A stretch of 64,000 nucleotides of DNA from Archivesica marissinica (GCA_014843695.1 CM026400.1:17994294-18058293); one strand, 5' to 3'; counted from the first letter of the stretch, positions 27,601 to 42,700 are shown. Numbers and translations are program-made. The notes: generated by a model not told the origin, from the letters alone.

Positions 27601-30600
27601 AATGCATTTAGTTACTAGGTTATTCAACTATATTAACATTAACAATGCTAACAATGTGACAATATATATAATACCTCAGCAGAGTTTGTAGACAAGACTG
27701 TGGACTTCCTTCTGTAGTAAAAGGATGGACATCGCTAAGTTGTTTTCCTCGGTCCATTCGGGACAAATACTGGAACGTCCTCTGGAAAACTGGACTTGTA
27801 AACTGTTTCTCGTCAAACAGCTGGTCAGAATTCTTGTAATCTGTAAGTATTTCATAAAATGTAAAACCTGGTCATACTTTTATAGTTTATACAAATTTAT
27901 TTTAGCTCGATTGCGAAACAAGTTATTTCAACTTATATTAATCACTCTCGAGACCTCATTCCTGATGGAATCCATCGCCACGAGGGAGAGAGAAGAGGCA
28001 CCGTGGAATTTAAATGCCTTGCCTAAGGGCACAATCGTAACGCTCCAGCGGGGCTCGAACCCCGGACCGTTCGCAGATCATACTGTGGTCATACTTTTAT
28101 AGACATTATTAATCACAATGATGCTAGTTCAATTGACAGAAACATTTAAACACGATACAATGTGTAAACCATGTCATATTTTATCTTTTTTTTACAAATG
28201 CAAGTTCAGATAGAGCCTACAACCATTCTTATGTCACGGTACCTTGTTTTTAAATACAAGTTTATTGTTCATGTTCATAAATGGTTATATGGTAATAGAA
28301 CAATAAAGAAAGTGAAAATAATTTATAAACATCAAGATCAAATTGATCAAAATACTTTATTGAGACAAGTGTTACCTTGTAGCGGTGTGCCCATATAGAT
28401 CTGTAAGCTCTCCTGTGGTGACCTACAAGTCAGGTCGGGTAGAATACTCAGCACGGGATGTACATATTGCAGATCTCCAACCTGTAAATACATAACATAG
28501 TGATATGCTTCTGCAATAACATACATGTTGAAATGTTAGCTATATTCGCAAATTGAAACAAATTTTGAAATTTACATCCACAATAAATTTCCTCCAATAC
28601 CGACAGTGTAATGGTAAAACAGCGCCAATAAAAAGTTACTGTAAAAGTTGATATTTTCGAGTGACGAAAAGTTCATAAACATATATTTTTCGAGAATTTC
28701 GCAGGCTGCATTGGAATATCAGCGGAAAAATAATATATATGAAGTTGTACTGGCCGATTTATAGGTCTACATTCTCACTAGTGTATTTCTTATATAATAC
28801 AGCGTTTCAGACTTTGTATATATTTAAATATAGATATCACTTAGTGCATGGTGAAATTACAAAATAGGTTGACATAATAATATGCTGACAGAGCATAGTT
28901 GATACATGTGTGGCGTTGTAATTCATTGTTTCCAGAGAACAATGGAGAGCCGAGTATGTATCTACTAAAGACAGATTTAATTTCAACATTATTTATTTCA
29001 GTATTTTTACATGTAATCAAGAAATGAATATTTTACATATAATTTAACAGCAGTAGACAGAAACGGATTTATTATATAGCTTAAAACTTAAAAGACAGAT
29101 TTAGTTGTGAATAGGACACCGTTGGGTTAAAACAACAGTCATGGTTCTCGTAAATATAACACATAAATACATGGAGGAACAATATTAGTAAATTGTTGGT
29201 ACTTCTTGTGCCCTACAAGTAGCATATCAGGCACCTAGGTAGAACCTCCGATCTTCTGTAAGTCAGCTGGATAGCTTCCTGACATAAAGAATTTGAAACA
29301 CCAAGTGGGATTCAAACAGATATAGGTGAATGGCCAAGTGATTTTATTTTATCATGAAAGCCTTTATAGAAGGTTATATAGATATGGTAATAATAAGCTA
29401 ACATGGTCAACGCAAGACCTAAAATGGCATACCATGATGGATGTGGACGATAAAGACATTTAACTTTTATCCATTATATTCATTTCTACACGAATGATGT
29501 GCTAACCCAATTTCATACATGATTTGTGAATGTGCTTTATATTGAATAATAATATTATAGTAAATATCGTAAAGATAAATACTCGGATATATATTATAAT
29601 GCTTAGTATGCCTATATTTGGATAACATACATAGTTACAACAATTAAATGCAGCTATTTGCAATTGCGTTTCGGATAGTATCTGATGTTGTTTTTAATTA
29701 GGAGTGTGGTGGGGGAGGGGGCGAGGGATAATGCTGATATTGAAAGGACAGTGAGAGTAACCAATTTCTTGTTGCATGTACAGAGATACGAACAGCTTCA
29801 CCATTCTATCATCTCGTACAGACATGCCAGGTAAAAACAATGATATATGTTATGGTACCGTTTCCCTAGATATCCCAAGAACAACAATGGGACTATGTAC
29901 TGCACTATGCTGTTATGGTACCGTTTCCCTAGATATCCCAAGAACAATAATGGGACTATGTACTGCACTGTGCTGTTATGGTACCGTTTCCCTAGATATC
30001 CCAAGAACAATAATGGGACTATGTATTGCAATATGCTGTTATGGTACCGTTTCTCTAGATATCCCAAGAACAACAATGGGACTATGTATTGCAATATGCT
30101 GTTATGGTTATGGTTATTCTTGCACTCTTTAAAATGTGATGAATAAATGACAGTATCTTATACCCTTCTGTTTGTTGCCTGCATCATCAGAGGCATGGTC
30201 TCTATCAGGTAGATGTCCGTGGTGGACTTTCTCCACACAAACCCCGTTTTGTCCATCAGACATCCCAGTACCAATAGGTTGAACAACAAATAATCTACTC
30301 CATTCTCCACCTGTAACAACGTAACGGTTGCTATAAATGTCAAACATGTAAACACATTCAATCTGAAAACATTACCTGAGATTGAGTATGTCATTACACA
30401 CAGAAAATGGTACATTTTCTCAGAATACTAAGTATACCCATATTTTGGTCTTAGAATTGGGGACCCGTCTGATACTCAACGTTAACCCAAAATTACTGAG
30501 ATCAAAATTAGTTATTCGGCATTAAATTGCTGACTAGCTTCTTTTTTTTTGGGGTGTGTTTTTACGTTTATTTATCGTCGCTACCGGTTGCCCATATGAG

Positions 30601-33600
30601 CGACGCCTCCTGAAGAGATTAATTATTTTAGATTTTGGAGGATAGTGCATGATACAGACAGAGACCCATTCCAGAATCTCCTCTGGTTATTTTACGTGCA
30701 CGGTGTAAAGCACCGACACTAGACCTCGGTTTAACGTCCCATCTGAAAGATTGTTAATTTTATTAGGGTCAGACCGGGGATCGAACCTGCGATACCTGGA
30801 TTACTGAGTTACCACTGGACTACATATCCGTCTGTATTTTTTGGGGGTCCGCCGTACTCCATTTTAGTGAATGTTTCATCAATTTAGAAATGTTCTTTAA
30901 TTATAATATTTATAATCAAATATAATGAGCATGCTTTTTATATTTCATTCAAGCACATTAAATTTTATTTTAGATGAGATATCATTTGTATGAACATTAT
31001 GAAACAGTAAATAAAAACAAATTAAAGCAACTTTTATGTAGTTATTGTCTGTTGATAAATGTATAGATATTTACAAGGTGAAACGCTGAACGAATGTAAT
31101 TCTATCCGAATGTAATTCTATCAGTGAAGGGATCATGTATGTAGACATGTCAAATGTCACGTAGGACATCTATTTGCAGAATAAACTCCTATATAAGCAT
31201 TTACAGGTTAAAATGACATGAATGACCAAAAACGNNNNNNNNNNNNNNNNNNNNNNNNNNNNNNNNNNNNNNNNNNNNNNNNNNNNNNNNNNNNNNNNNN
31301 NNNNNNNNNNNNNNNNNNNNNNNNNNNNNNNNNNNNNNNNNNNNNNNNNNNNNNNNNNNNNNNNNNNNNNNNNNNNNNNNNNNNNNNNNNNNNNNNNNNN
31401 NNNNNNNNNNNNNNNNNNNNNNNNNNNNNNNNNNNNNNNNNNNNNNNNNNNNNNNNNNNNNNNNNNNNNNNNNNNNNNNNNNNNNNNNNNNNNNNNNNNN
31501 NNNNNNNNNNNNNNNNNNNNNNNNNNNNNNNNNNNNNNNNNNNNNNNNNNNNNNNNNNNNNNNNNNNNNNNNNNNNNNNNNNNNNNNNNNNNNNNNNNNN
31601 NNNNNNNNNNNNNNNNNNNNNNNNNNNNNNNNNNNNNNNNNNNNNNNNNNNNNNNNNNNNNNNNNNNNNNNNNNNNNNNNNNNNNNNNNNNNNNNNNNNN
31701 NNNNNNNNNNNNNNNNNNNNNNNNNNNNNNNNNNNNNNNNNNNNNNNNNNNNNNNNNNNNNNNNNNNNNNNNNNNNNNNNNNNNNNNNNNNNNNNNNNNN
31801 NNNNNNNNNNNNNNNNNNNNNNNNNNNNNNNNNNNNNNNNNNNNNNNNNNNNNNNNNNNNNNNNNNNNNNNNNNNNNNNNNNNNNNNNNNNNNNNNNNNN
31901 NNNNNNNNNNNNNNNNNNNNNNNNNNNNNNNNNNNNNNNNNNNNNNNNNNNNNNNNNNNNNNNNNNNNNNNNNNNNNNNNNNNNNNNNNNNNNNNNNNNN
32001 NNNNNNNNNNNNNNNNNNNNNNNNNNNNNNNNNNNNNNNNNNNNNNNNNNNNNNNNNNNNNNNNNNNNNNNNNNNNNNNNNNNNNNNNNNNNNNNNNNNN
32101 NNNNNNNNNNNNNNNNNNNNNNNNNNNNNNNNNNNNNNNNNNNNNNNNNNNNNNNNNNNNNNNNNNNNNNNNNNNNNNNNNNNNNNNNNNNNNNNNNNNN
32201 NNNNNNNNNNNNNNNNNNNNNNNNNNNNNNNNNNATGAGACTTTAATAAAGATTAAAACCACATTTACCTCACATGTGTGTGTATCTTAATTAAAGTATC
32301 TCTAAACGACATTATCTCGCGCTTGTTATTGACTCCGATGACAAACAAACGTCAATTCAGGAGTATGGATGACCGTTATATGAACTCCTACTTTCAATTT
32401 TGAATGTTTGTAGACCACAAGCACAGTGTTTATCGATTTAATGTTAGAGTTCGAATGTATTCAGAAGAATTTGTAGTAGCAATGCATTTATACTTGAGAA
32501 AAAAAAGCATTTTATTTGATTTTTGCGATGTAATGTCGCTTTAAACGGAGAAGATGTGCAGACATTGATATTTCTTTTTTTAATATAATTATTTTTTCCG
32601 AAACATTTCTTTCGGCAATAATTCCCGTTTCTCAAATGACATTTTCTCTTTTAATTGTATTTTCGATACATTTCCCCAAACTGGATTACTATCCTTTCGG
32701 CAGTACATCCACGTTTTTGGACGTGCTATAATGAATCATCGTCTATTAACTGTTACCAATCACTTCAGCTGGAGAAATCAATATACGTAAGTCGTATACA
32801 GTCTACATCGGTTATGTCGAATTCCATCGGACCGAACAAAATACTTCGACATAACCGACGTTTGACTTAACGAAATTCGATATAAACATATCAAGTTATA
32901 TGTAAAATGATAGTGTCTGAAACAGGACTTTGATCCGACTTCCAGATAACCGGAAAATTCGACATAACCGGCTTTGACATAACGGATGTAGACTGTATAA
33001 TTATATACAACGTCTCGGTGGCGTAGTGGCATATGGAGCGTGAGTTGAAGGTATAAATCTCGTTAGCGTAGTGGCATATGGAGCGTGAGGCCGAAGGTTC
33101 GAACCTCGTTAGCGTAGTGGCATATGGAGCGTGAGGCCGAAGGTTCGAATCTCGGTGGCGTGGTGGCATATGGAGCGTGAGGTCGAAGGTTCGAATCTCG
33201 GTGGCGTAGTGGCATATGGAGCGTGAGGTCGAAGGTTCTAATCTCCTCAGGGGTCCATTAATGATATTGCCGGTTAGTGAGCGTCATTGCAGTTAAATAA
33301 TGGCTACTGATTGCATTTGAGTAGTGCTGCTGTTCATAAGGTTGTATATACGTAAATAGGCAGAAGTACATCCGCGGTCGAATGTAGTCCCAATAACTAA
33401 TATAGTTCACTTCACTTTGTGGTAAAAATGCATTTTCATGACAGACTGTATAGTGTTTGCGTTTTTTTGTTGTGTGTAGAAAAGATATGGTATAAGAATT
33501 CAGGCCATTGCAAACTGAAGGTTGGTATACTGTATTATTTGGCGGAGGAATACAGTGTGTAAACACAGTGACGTTATTCACAGATGAGCACTGGCTGTGG

Positions 33601-36600
33601 AAAACATTATAATTGGACGAGTTTTGCTCTTTTAGAGTTTCATTTGAATACCTCTTCACAGTGGATATGGTATCAAAAGAAATGAAAGATTGGAAATATA
33701 AATGAACAGGCTGTATGTTTTTATTTCTTACTATGTATTTAATAGGCAATTTATTTGTTGTTTTACAACCTATAAGATGTATCTCATAGTTAAGAAATGG
33801 CCAGCCTCTTTCAATAGACGTGACAATATAATAACAGTACATATTTATCTATCTTCCTATTAGTCAAACCCCTGATGGGGACCTTAGACTTTGACGCGCG
33901 TCAACTGACAAGAATGTTAGTAAGAAATGAAATAAAAGATGATAAAAGAATGATGTTAGGTTGGTTAAAAACAGGTTAAGAACAGGGCAGGTTTATTTAA
34001 TCACTTAGTTATATTATTAATTACTTCAGATGATATTGTACACAGTCGTGTTCGCATTTGTGCATTACCTTTGTAAATATATTTATTCTTTATTAAACTG
34101 TATTTATTTTACAACAATTGCGAAGCAAATTCTAACAACTTATATTAATCACTCTCGTTGGCGCGGATGAAAGCGTATATATGGTCAATCGTGTGGGAGG
34201 AAACCGGAGTATCCGGAGAAAATCCACCTGTCCGGTCTGGCGACCACCGTACCATCTCACATACTTCCCGGTTCGAGGATCGAACCCGTGTTGCATTGGT
34301 GAGAAGCGAGTGCGCTACCCACTGCGCTAATCGAACAGCCTATGTATTATTACAGTCTCATCAATGTAACACAATAATGCAACATAACACACTCTATTAA
34401 ACTTGCCATTACTATTCGCCAAGCAATTTGTACCATTTAAACGTACTCCAACATGGGAAGGGATTCATATAAGCTTTAAGCTTGTTTCTCGACCCATATC
34501 GGTTCGAATGCATACAAATTGTGTTTATATATGTATATATGTATTTGATCCGAATAAAATATGTTTAAACTAACATATCACAGAAGTAAAACATATAACA
34601 TTGCACATTGCCAATCTACACAGACGGATCTGCAGTCCAGTGGTTAAAACGCTGGACAGGTAATCCAGGGATCACGGGTTCGATCCCCCGTCTGACCTTA
34701 ATAACATTAACAGGTTTCAGATGGCACTTTAAACCGAGGTCTCATGTTGGTGCTTTACACAGTGCACGTAATAGAACCAGAGGAGATTCTGGAATGGGTC
34801 TCTGTCTGTATCATGCACTATCCTCCAAAATCTAAAATAACTAATCTCTTCAGGAGGCGTTGCTCATATGGGCAACCGGTAGCGACGATAAATAAACGTA
34901 AAACACACACAGAGTTATAACAGACTTTATGCATGATACACCAGTATTATCCATATCAATATCTACATGATTAAGATGTTAAAACCTCCCTTGCTAATCC
35001 ACACCCTTCAAACATGCCAAGCCATGCCATAGAAGCTCGACAAAGAAATTTAATTAAACTCGCCAAATGGAAAGGAGGATATAACTTTAAAACTTAATAT
35101 GCTGATTCCGTACTGAAATTTGTCTTGTATATTTACTAGATTCCTTGAATTGCTGTCTTTAAGCTGATTTCATACTTATTTTCAAGATACCTCTATAAAT
35201 CATATCTGTACATTGTTATATAGATTTATTATCATTAATTGTCTCATTCCCCCTTTTCTACTCTGCTAGACAATTCCATATATCATCATATTCCATAACA
35301 CATTATATATAGTTTCTCTACTTTTCAGCATTAACATTACTATATAATTCCAATGTGCAGTTTTAACTTGTAGTCCTATCATTTGATTTGTATATATGTT
35401 GAGGGCTTTATAGTAAATTAACTTTTGTTAAATGAGTTCTCTCGTAAAATAAAGTCTTCATTATTATGATTTATGATGATTATTATTATGATGCTGATGA
35501 TGATGATTATGATGATGCTGATGATGCTGATTATGATTATGATGATGATGATTATGATGACGATGATGACAATGACAGACGATGATTATAATGATGACGA
35601 TGATTATGATGATGATGATTATGATGACGATGATGACACTGAGCGATGATGAGTATGATGCTTACGATGATCATGATGATGATTATAATGATGATGATGA
35701 TAATTCTTCTTATTATTATTATTATTATATATAAGCAAACACTTTACACTTTACCGCGACTGTGAATGAGGAGAACAATCATAACTCGAGATTGTTTCCA
35801 ACTGTCTGAATTCTCGTGATTAAGCTGTGGACATTTCATCTTAATCAATTTCAAAGCTGCAGGATCCAGACGATTCAAAGCCTATGGGATTGAAATATGT
35901 CATGTTTGGACTGACATCACCCTCTTTGAAATATAATTATTTAATTGTCTATAACATTTTGTCCAAGAGTGGATATGATAGATATATAGATAAGATAGTT
36001 GGTAGATATATAGGATAGATAGATAAGATAGTTGCTAGATATATAGGATATATAGATATATAGGATAGATATATAGATAAGATAGTTGGCAGATATATAG
36101 GATAGATATATATATAGGATAGATATATAGATAAGATAGTTGGCAGATATATAGGATAGATATATAGATAAAATAGATATATATATAGATATGGATATGA
36201 AGAATATAGTAAATAGGTAGATATGATAGAAGATATAGATAAGATAGGTAGATATATAGATAGAAGTAGATATATAGATAGTAGATAATAGATATGATAG
36301 GTAGATATATTAGGATAGATAAATATATGGATAAGATAGGTAGATATATAGATAAGATAGGTAGATATATTGGATAGATAAATATATGGATAAGATAGGT
36401 AGATATATTGGATAGATAAATATATGGATAAGATAGGTAGATATATTGGATAGATAAATATATGGATAAGATAGGTAGATAAATAGATATGATAGGTAGA
36501 TATATTGGATAGATAAATATATGGATAAGATAGGTAGATAAATAGATAAGATAGGTAGATATTTAGATAAGATAGATCGATAGATAAGATAGATCTATAG

Positions 36601-36683
36601 ATAAGATAGATCGATAGATAAGATAGATATATAGATAAGATAAATATATAGATAGATATATAGATATATATACATATATATAT

Positions 36684-36754
<71 letters not shown>

Positions 36755-39700
36755 TATATATAGATAGATAGACAAGACAGGACAGGTCAGGGCAGGGTAG
36801 GGCAAAACAAGATAAATTGAATGAATACAATGATTATGCTTTCTTGTAGACGTTAACCATTTGCTGAAATCATGGAAAGTGCTTAAAATGGCCACCGGTG
36901 ACAATCGTGTAATTTATCAACTGTGATAATTAACAAGGACACAAATGCTATACACCGAGTAACAGTATCGTTCAATCGTTCAGATACACCCAGTTCTCGT
37001 GTATCGGTGTTTTACAAGAACTCTTTAGAATACTCTGGTTCAAATATATGGAATAGTCTACCATTGGAAATTAAGACGTCCAGATCTTTAAATATGTTCA
37101 AGACAAAATGTAAAATATGGATACAACAACTTTTTAATCGGTAGACACTAGAAAGTTATTTATATAATGATTGACATTCAATATGCGTATGTCGTTTTGT
37201 ATTTCGATAACATTACCTGATTTGTTTAAGTTACGTTGTACAACATTATACATGTATATTGCATGGCGTAACTGTGTACTTTGGTTATGATTATTGTGTA
37301 TGTGCATTAATGCTATAGTGTTATACATGTATAGTGCATGGCGTAACTGTGTACTTTGGTTATAATTATTGTGTATGTGCATTAATGATATAGTGTTAAG
37401 AAATTTAAGAGGGCTCTAAGGAAGATTAGTTCAGAACTAATTAGGTCACCCTCTATAAATAAAGAAATCGATCTATCATTCTATATATCTAACAATTTAG
37501 CAATTATAAGTTTATACCTCTTCCTAGAATATCTACTAGACCATCACAGTACAGTAAATAAAACAAATTGTTATATTTAAAAAAAATAATTAACGGAGCA
37601 ATCCGTTGATTTGTTTTTTCATATTTACATACACAGAAGCATATCTATCTATCTTACACCTGACACGGACGTAAACAGTAAGCACCGCTAATTATATTAT
37701 ATATAGACTATAAACCGAAATCTCATGTATCGGTGCTATACACCGGGCATGTAAACAAATCAGGGATGCTTCTGGGATTGGAGCGTCATCTGTATTGTGC
37801 ACTATCCTCATAGACTGGGTTCCAGACTGTGGATTTTTCACTTTTTAACTTCTGGCAAAATTATCCGAAACTCAATACGGCCCAATTAATAGTCTCGGTG
37901 TTAAAATATATGTATTTGACTGACCAAGTAAAATATATCAACGTCTGTTCCCAGGATACTATCCTCATACAAAATAAAATGGCTAACATACTTCTCTGGA
38001 GGCGACGCCCCTATTAAACAGGGGGCGATGATAAATAAACGTATTAACCCCCCCCCAAACCAAATAACGGATAGGTGAAAATACTAATTTAGTGTTGCCA
38101 TGTCGACTTGCCGTTTCTGGATTGATGGAGAAAAAAAAAACGATATATTAGGCCACATTATTGGAATCGCATCAAATTTTGTCAGGACCATTAACCTTTT
38201 GATAAGAAGCTACGAAGCAGGTTATTACAAGAACTATATCCCTTAGCAAGAACTGTATTATATAACGATTTGTGTAACGATGTTGTAATGTAACCATGGT
38301 TAACACACATCAGTTTCGGGGTAGTATTAAGATCTTTATGTTCGATTACGGTAGTTTATTACTGGATGTTATCTACAGACGAAATGTCTCAATAGAACAC
38401 TGAGAGATATTGTAGCAGTATGGCCTTCATATATAACAGACAGTCTCTCACCCAGTAAACTTTTTCTATGACGTCACGTTGACACATTGTAATCATAATA
38501 ATAATAATAAACAGACGGATCTGTAGTCCAGTGGTAACACGCTGAACTGGTAATCCAGGGATCGCAGGTTCGTTCCCCCGTCTGACCCTAATAAAATTAA
38601 CAGTTTTTCAGATGGGACTTTATACCGAGGTTTCGTGTCGGTGCTTTACACAGTGCACGTAAAAGAATCAGAGGAGACTCTGGAATGGGTCTCTGTATGT
38701 ATCATTGCACTATCCTCCAACAATCTAAAATGACTAATCCCTTCAGGAGGCGTCGCTCATATGGGCAACCGGTAGCGACGATAAATAAACGTAAAACACA
38801 CAATAATAATAATTCCAATATTGATAACATTTATTCAAATACTATTTTCGTTTTTTCCCCGTAAACGTACCACAATCCCCTACATTCATAAGTAACTAAA
38901 CAGCGTCCTTTTTCCCGATTCAACACCCATACCCTATGACTGTTGCTTGTTTATGTGTTCTCAACTGAAACTGTGTTCTCAACTGAAACTGTGTCCATTT
39001 ACATAGTACACATATGGCTCGTTAAGGGGAGAGGGGGTGGGTGCAGGGACCAGTATATTGGGTCAATATGCTGGCCGGGCACTGCCTTGTTCTCGGTGTG
39101 ATGTTCCTGCGCGCGGACCCTTTTTTCCGCTGTGAATTATTCGTTCACATATTACTATAATTGTTATTATATGTAACCTGTGTCTTTTCACAAATACAGT
39201 TCTGTTCTGTTCTGTTTTGACATTTTGTTCTGTGGATTTGATTTTATAAATTACCCGATTATGTTGGATTTTTAAAAAAAGAGACATGAAAGCACAGTAT
39301 GACCGTGGTGTTTTGGAGCACTGTTGCAGTTTTGTTTCTATGCTTTTGGGGTTTAAAGTCTGGGCATATGTAACACAATATATGCAACATATCACACAAG
39401 TAAAACATATACAATTGCACATTGCCAATCTATACAGATGGATCTGCAGTCCAGTGGTTAACACGTTGGACTGGTAATCCAGGGATCGCAGGTTCGACCC
39501 CCCGTCTGACCATAATAAAATTAACAGTCTTTCAGATGGGACTTTAAACCAAGGTCTCGTGTCGGTGTTTTACACCGTGCACGTAAATGAACCAGAGGAG
39601 ACTCTGGAATGGGTCTATGTTGTGTATCACTGCACTATATTCCAAAAATCTGAAACGACTAATCTCTTCAGGAGGCGCCACTCAAATGGGGGAACCGATA

Positions 39701-42700
39701 GCGACGATAAATAAACGTAAGACAAACAAACGATTGAAGTATCACCACAACTTAGGTCATATGGCAACTCTCCAGTTACTATTGGTGGAGGTATATCTCG
39801 AGTGCCCCTCCGAGCAGTATTTCAAGCACGGGTGGGCACTCAGGCAGTACCACCGACCTTCCGTAAGTCAGTTGGATAGCCTCATCACATCTTATGGAAT
39901 CCACTCCTTTCAATGCTTACATGATTTGTAGACCATGTCGATATATCAACTATTTAAATATAATTGTCCTCTATTTCCACTTCTCTCTATTTATCCTCCT
40001 CTAGGTCAGACACCGCTTTTGCAATTTCCATAGTCTACCATTATAACACACAATGCCATTCAATTTCCCCCAATACTAGTTTGGCACACAAGTCAGTAGT
40101 TTTCAACAGACTGGCCTTTGAGCCACAAGAAAATGTCAAATTTCAATGGGATTGACCGATTGCGTATTTTTACTCGAAAGGTAATTTGGTGGTGAATGTT
40201 GCACGGACACGTGCATTTATAATATGGTGTTTATTTGTCACCAAATAGTATGCAAATATTCTAAAATATTCTAAAATGCAGCTCATATATATATTTTTAA
40301 TATTTAGAAGTCATTTTCACTATTGCTGACACTACCTACTCAGCCAATCAGTTCATGTATCAATAACTCTTCCCGACACTTTTCCAACCAATCCGAGTCC
40401 ACTATATCAATAACATCGTCTGACCTCTATTCTGCTGTATATAAACTGTGATCTAAATTTATATATAGTTTACACAGACGGATCTGTAGTGCAGTGGTAA
40501 CACGCTGGACTGGTAATCCAGGGGTCGCAGGTTCGATCCCCCGTCTGACCCTAATAAAATTAACAGTCTTTCAGATGGGTCGTTAAACTGAGGTCTCGTG
40601 TCGGTGCTTTACACCGTGCACGTAAAAGAACCAGAGGAGACTCTGGAATGGGTCTCTGTCTGTATCATTGCACTATCCTCCAAAATCTAAAATGACTAAT
40701 ATCTACAGGAGGCGTCGCTCATATGGGTAACCGGTAGCGACGATAAATAAACGTAAAACACACATATATAGTTTACGTATGTGCTATATTCTAATCTGTT
40801 TCTCATCCTCCTATGTTTACATAAACAGATCTCTGTATATCTCTATAATGTTAGAACTCTGTAGCTGTGCTTCAAGAGTATATCAAATGCTAAACTGTAA
40901 TAAGGTGAAATTGTATTTATGTTTCTGTGTACATATGAAAAAAACAAATAAACGGGTTGCTCCATGGCAATGTACTGTGCTGGTCTAGTATATATTCTAG
41001 GAAGAGGTATAAACTTATAATTGCTAAATTGTTAGATATATAGAATGAATGATAGATTTCTTTATTCATAGAGGGTGACCTAATTAGTTCTGAACTAATA
41101 TTCCTTATAGCCCTCTTCAATTTCTTGACACCATAGCATTAATGCACATACACAATACACACAACAACACAACACAATTATAACCAAAGTACACAGTTAC
41201 GCCATGCAATATACGTGTATAACACTATAGCGTTAATGCACATACACAATAATTATAACCAAAGTACACAGTTACGCCATGCACTATACATGTATAACAC
41301 TATAGCAGTAATGCACATACACAATAATTATAACCAAAGTACACAGTTACGCCATGCAATATACATGTATAACACTATAGCAGTAATGCACATACACAAT
41401 AATTATAACCAAAGTACACAGTTACGCCATGCAATATACATGTATAATATTGTACAATGTAGCTTAAGCAAATCAAGTAATGTTATCGAAACACAAAACA
41501 ACATAAGCATAATGAACGACAATCGGTATATATATAAGTTTCTAGTGTCTATTGATTAAAAGGTTGTTGTATCCATATTTTACATTTTGTCTTGACATTT
41601 TTAAAGATCTGGACGTCTTAATTTCGAATGGTAGACAATGCCATATCTTTGGAACAGAGTACTCGCTAAAGATTTCTTGTACAACTCACATCTAAGAAAT
41701 CTTGGAATATAGATAAAGTTGGACAATTTTAATCTGAACATTTGTATCATTTTCATAAATTGTACAATCTGTTTTTTTATCAAAATGTCATAAAATCAAA
41801 TTGCTTATGTACATTCTAACACGAATAGAAAGAAATGACACCAAACCACAAACTGTAAATATGTGGATCAAATAATCCAATAAGTAGATTTTCATGTTTT
41901 GACGGCCATTTTGGATCCCATCTTGAATTTCTCAATGTTGCTATATTTGGTATATGACTTGTCTTGTTTGGAAACCGGGTTGGATTGCCCCATCTATATA
42001 GTGGACCGACCAGCTAACACTCACAATGCCAATAAGAAGATCATACCTGCGTTTACTGTTGATACGGTTGAAGACTAAGCAGCCGAAACCGGCTATAATT
42101 CCAAACGTTGATAACCCGCACATAGACAAGAACAATCCAAGGGAGACGACTCTAAGCACTGGCATCTGTTTGGTTCTGTCTGGCGGAGGATGCCCACCTA
42201 AGTAATAAGTACAAGGTTGTACATACGTAAATAGGCGGACGTGCATCCGAGGTAGAATGTAGTCCTGGTAATCAACATTGTTCAATATTCGTTTTTGTGA
42301 TAAATAATGCATTTTCTTGATAGGCAGTGTATAGTTTTTGTGTATTTTGAGAAATTATGTGACTGTTCCGGAATGGCAATGAAACAGTATTATTGCCCAA
42401 CAAAGGTCTAAAATGCTACAAGCCGCAACTGTACATCTGTCCGCGTTCCATGAAACGGAAATGACGATTGGTGTGCTCAAAAGCGTTTTCATTGACTCTA
42501 TTTGTCATGTGATTCGATCCGAGGCAAAGTAAGTCACACCACCAGCCAATAGTAGGGTGAAGAAATTAAAGAACTATTTCTTGCGAGTGAACGTGTTTCA
42601 TAGTCAAGCGGCCGAATGTAGAAGAATAGATGAACACAGTCAAAACTAACGAATTACAATTTATATATGAGGTTGGTTACTATTAATGAAGTGTCTGTGA

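Noticed and set aside
31201..32262. Frames of about 340 codons across 31.2-32.3 kb
   Set aside because: They consist of the N gap.
33258..33842. 194-codon minus-strand gene
   Set aside because: No domain, biased composition, part of it repeated near 42.2-42.35 kb; listed only as an open frame of unknown nature.
35949..36904. 293-codon Tyr/Ile/Leu/Ser-rich frame
   Set aside because: Pure translation of a GATA/TAGA microsatellite.
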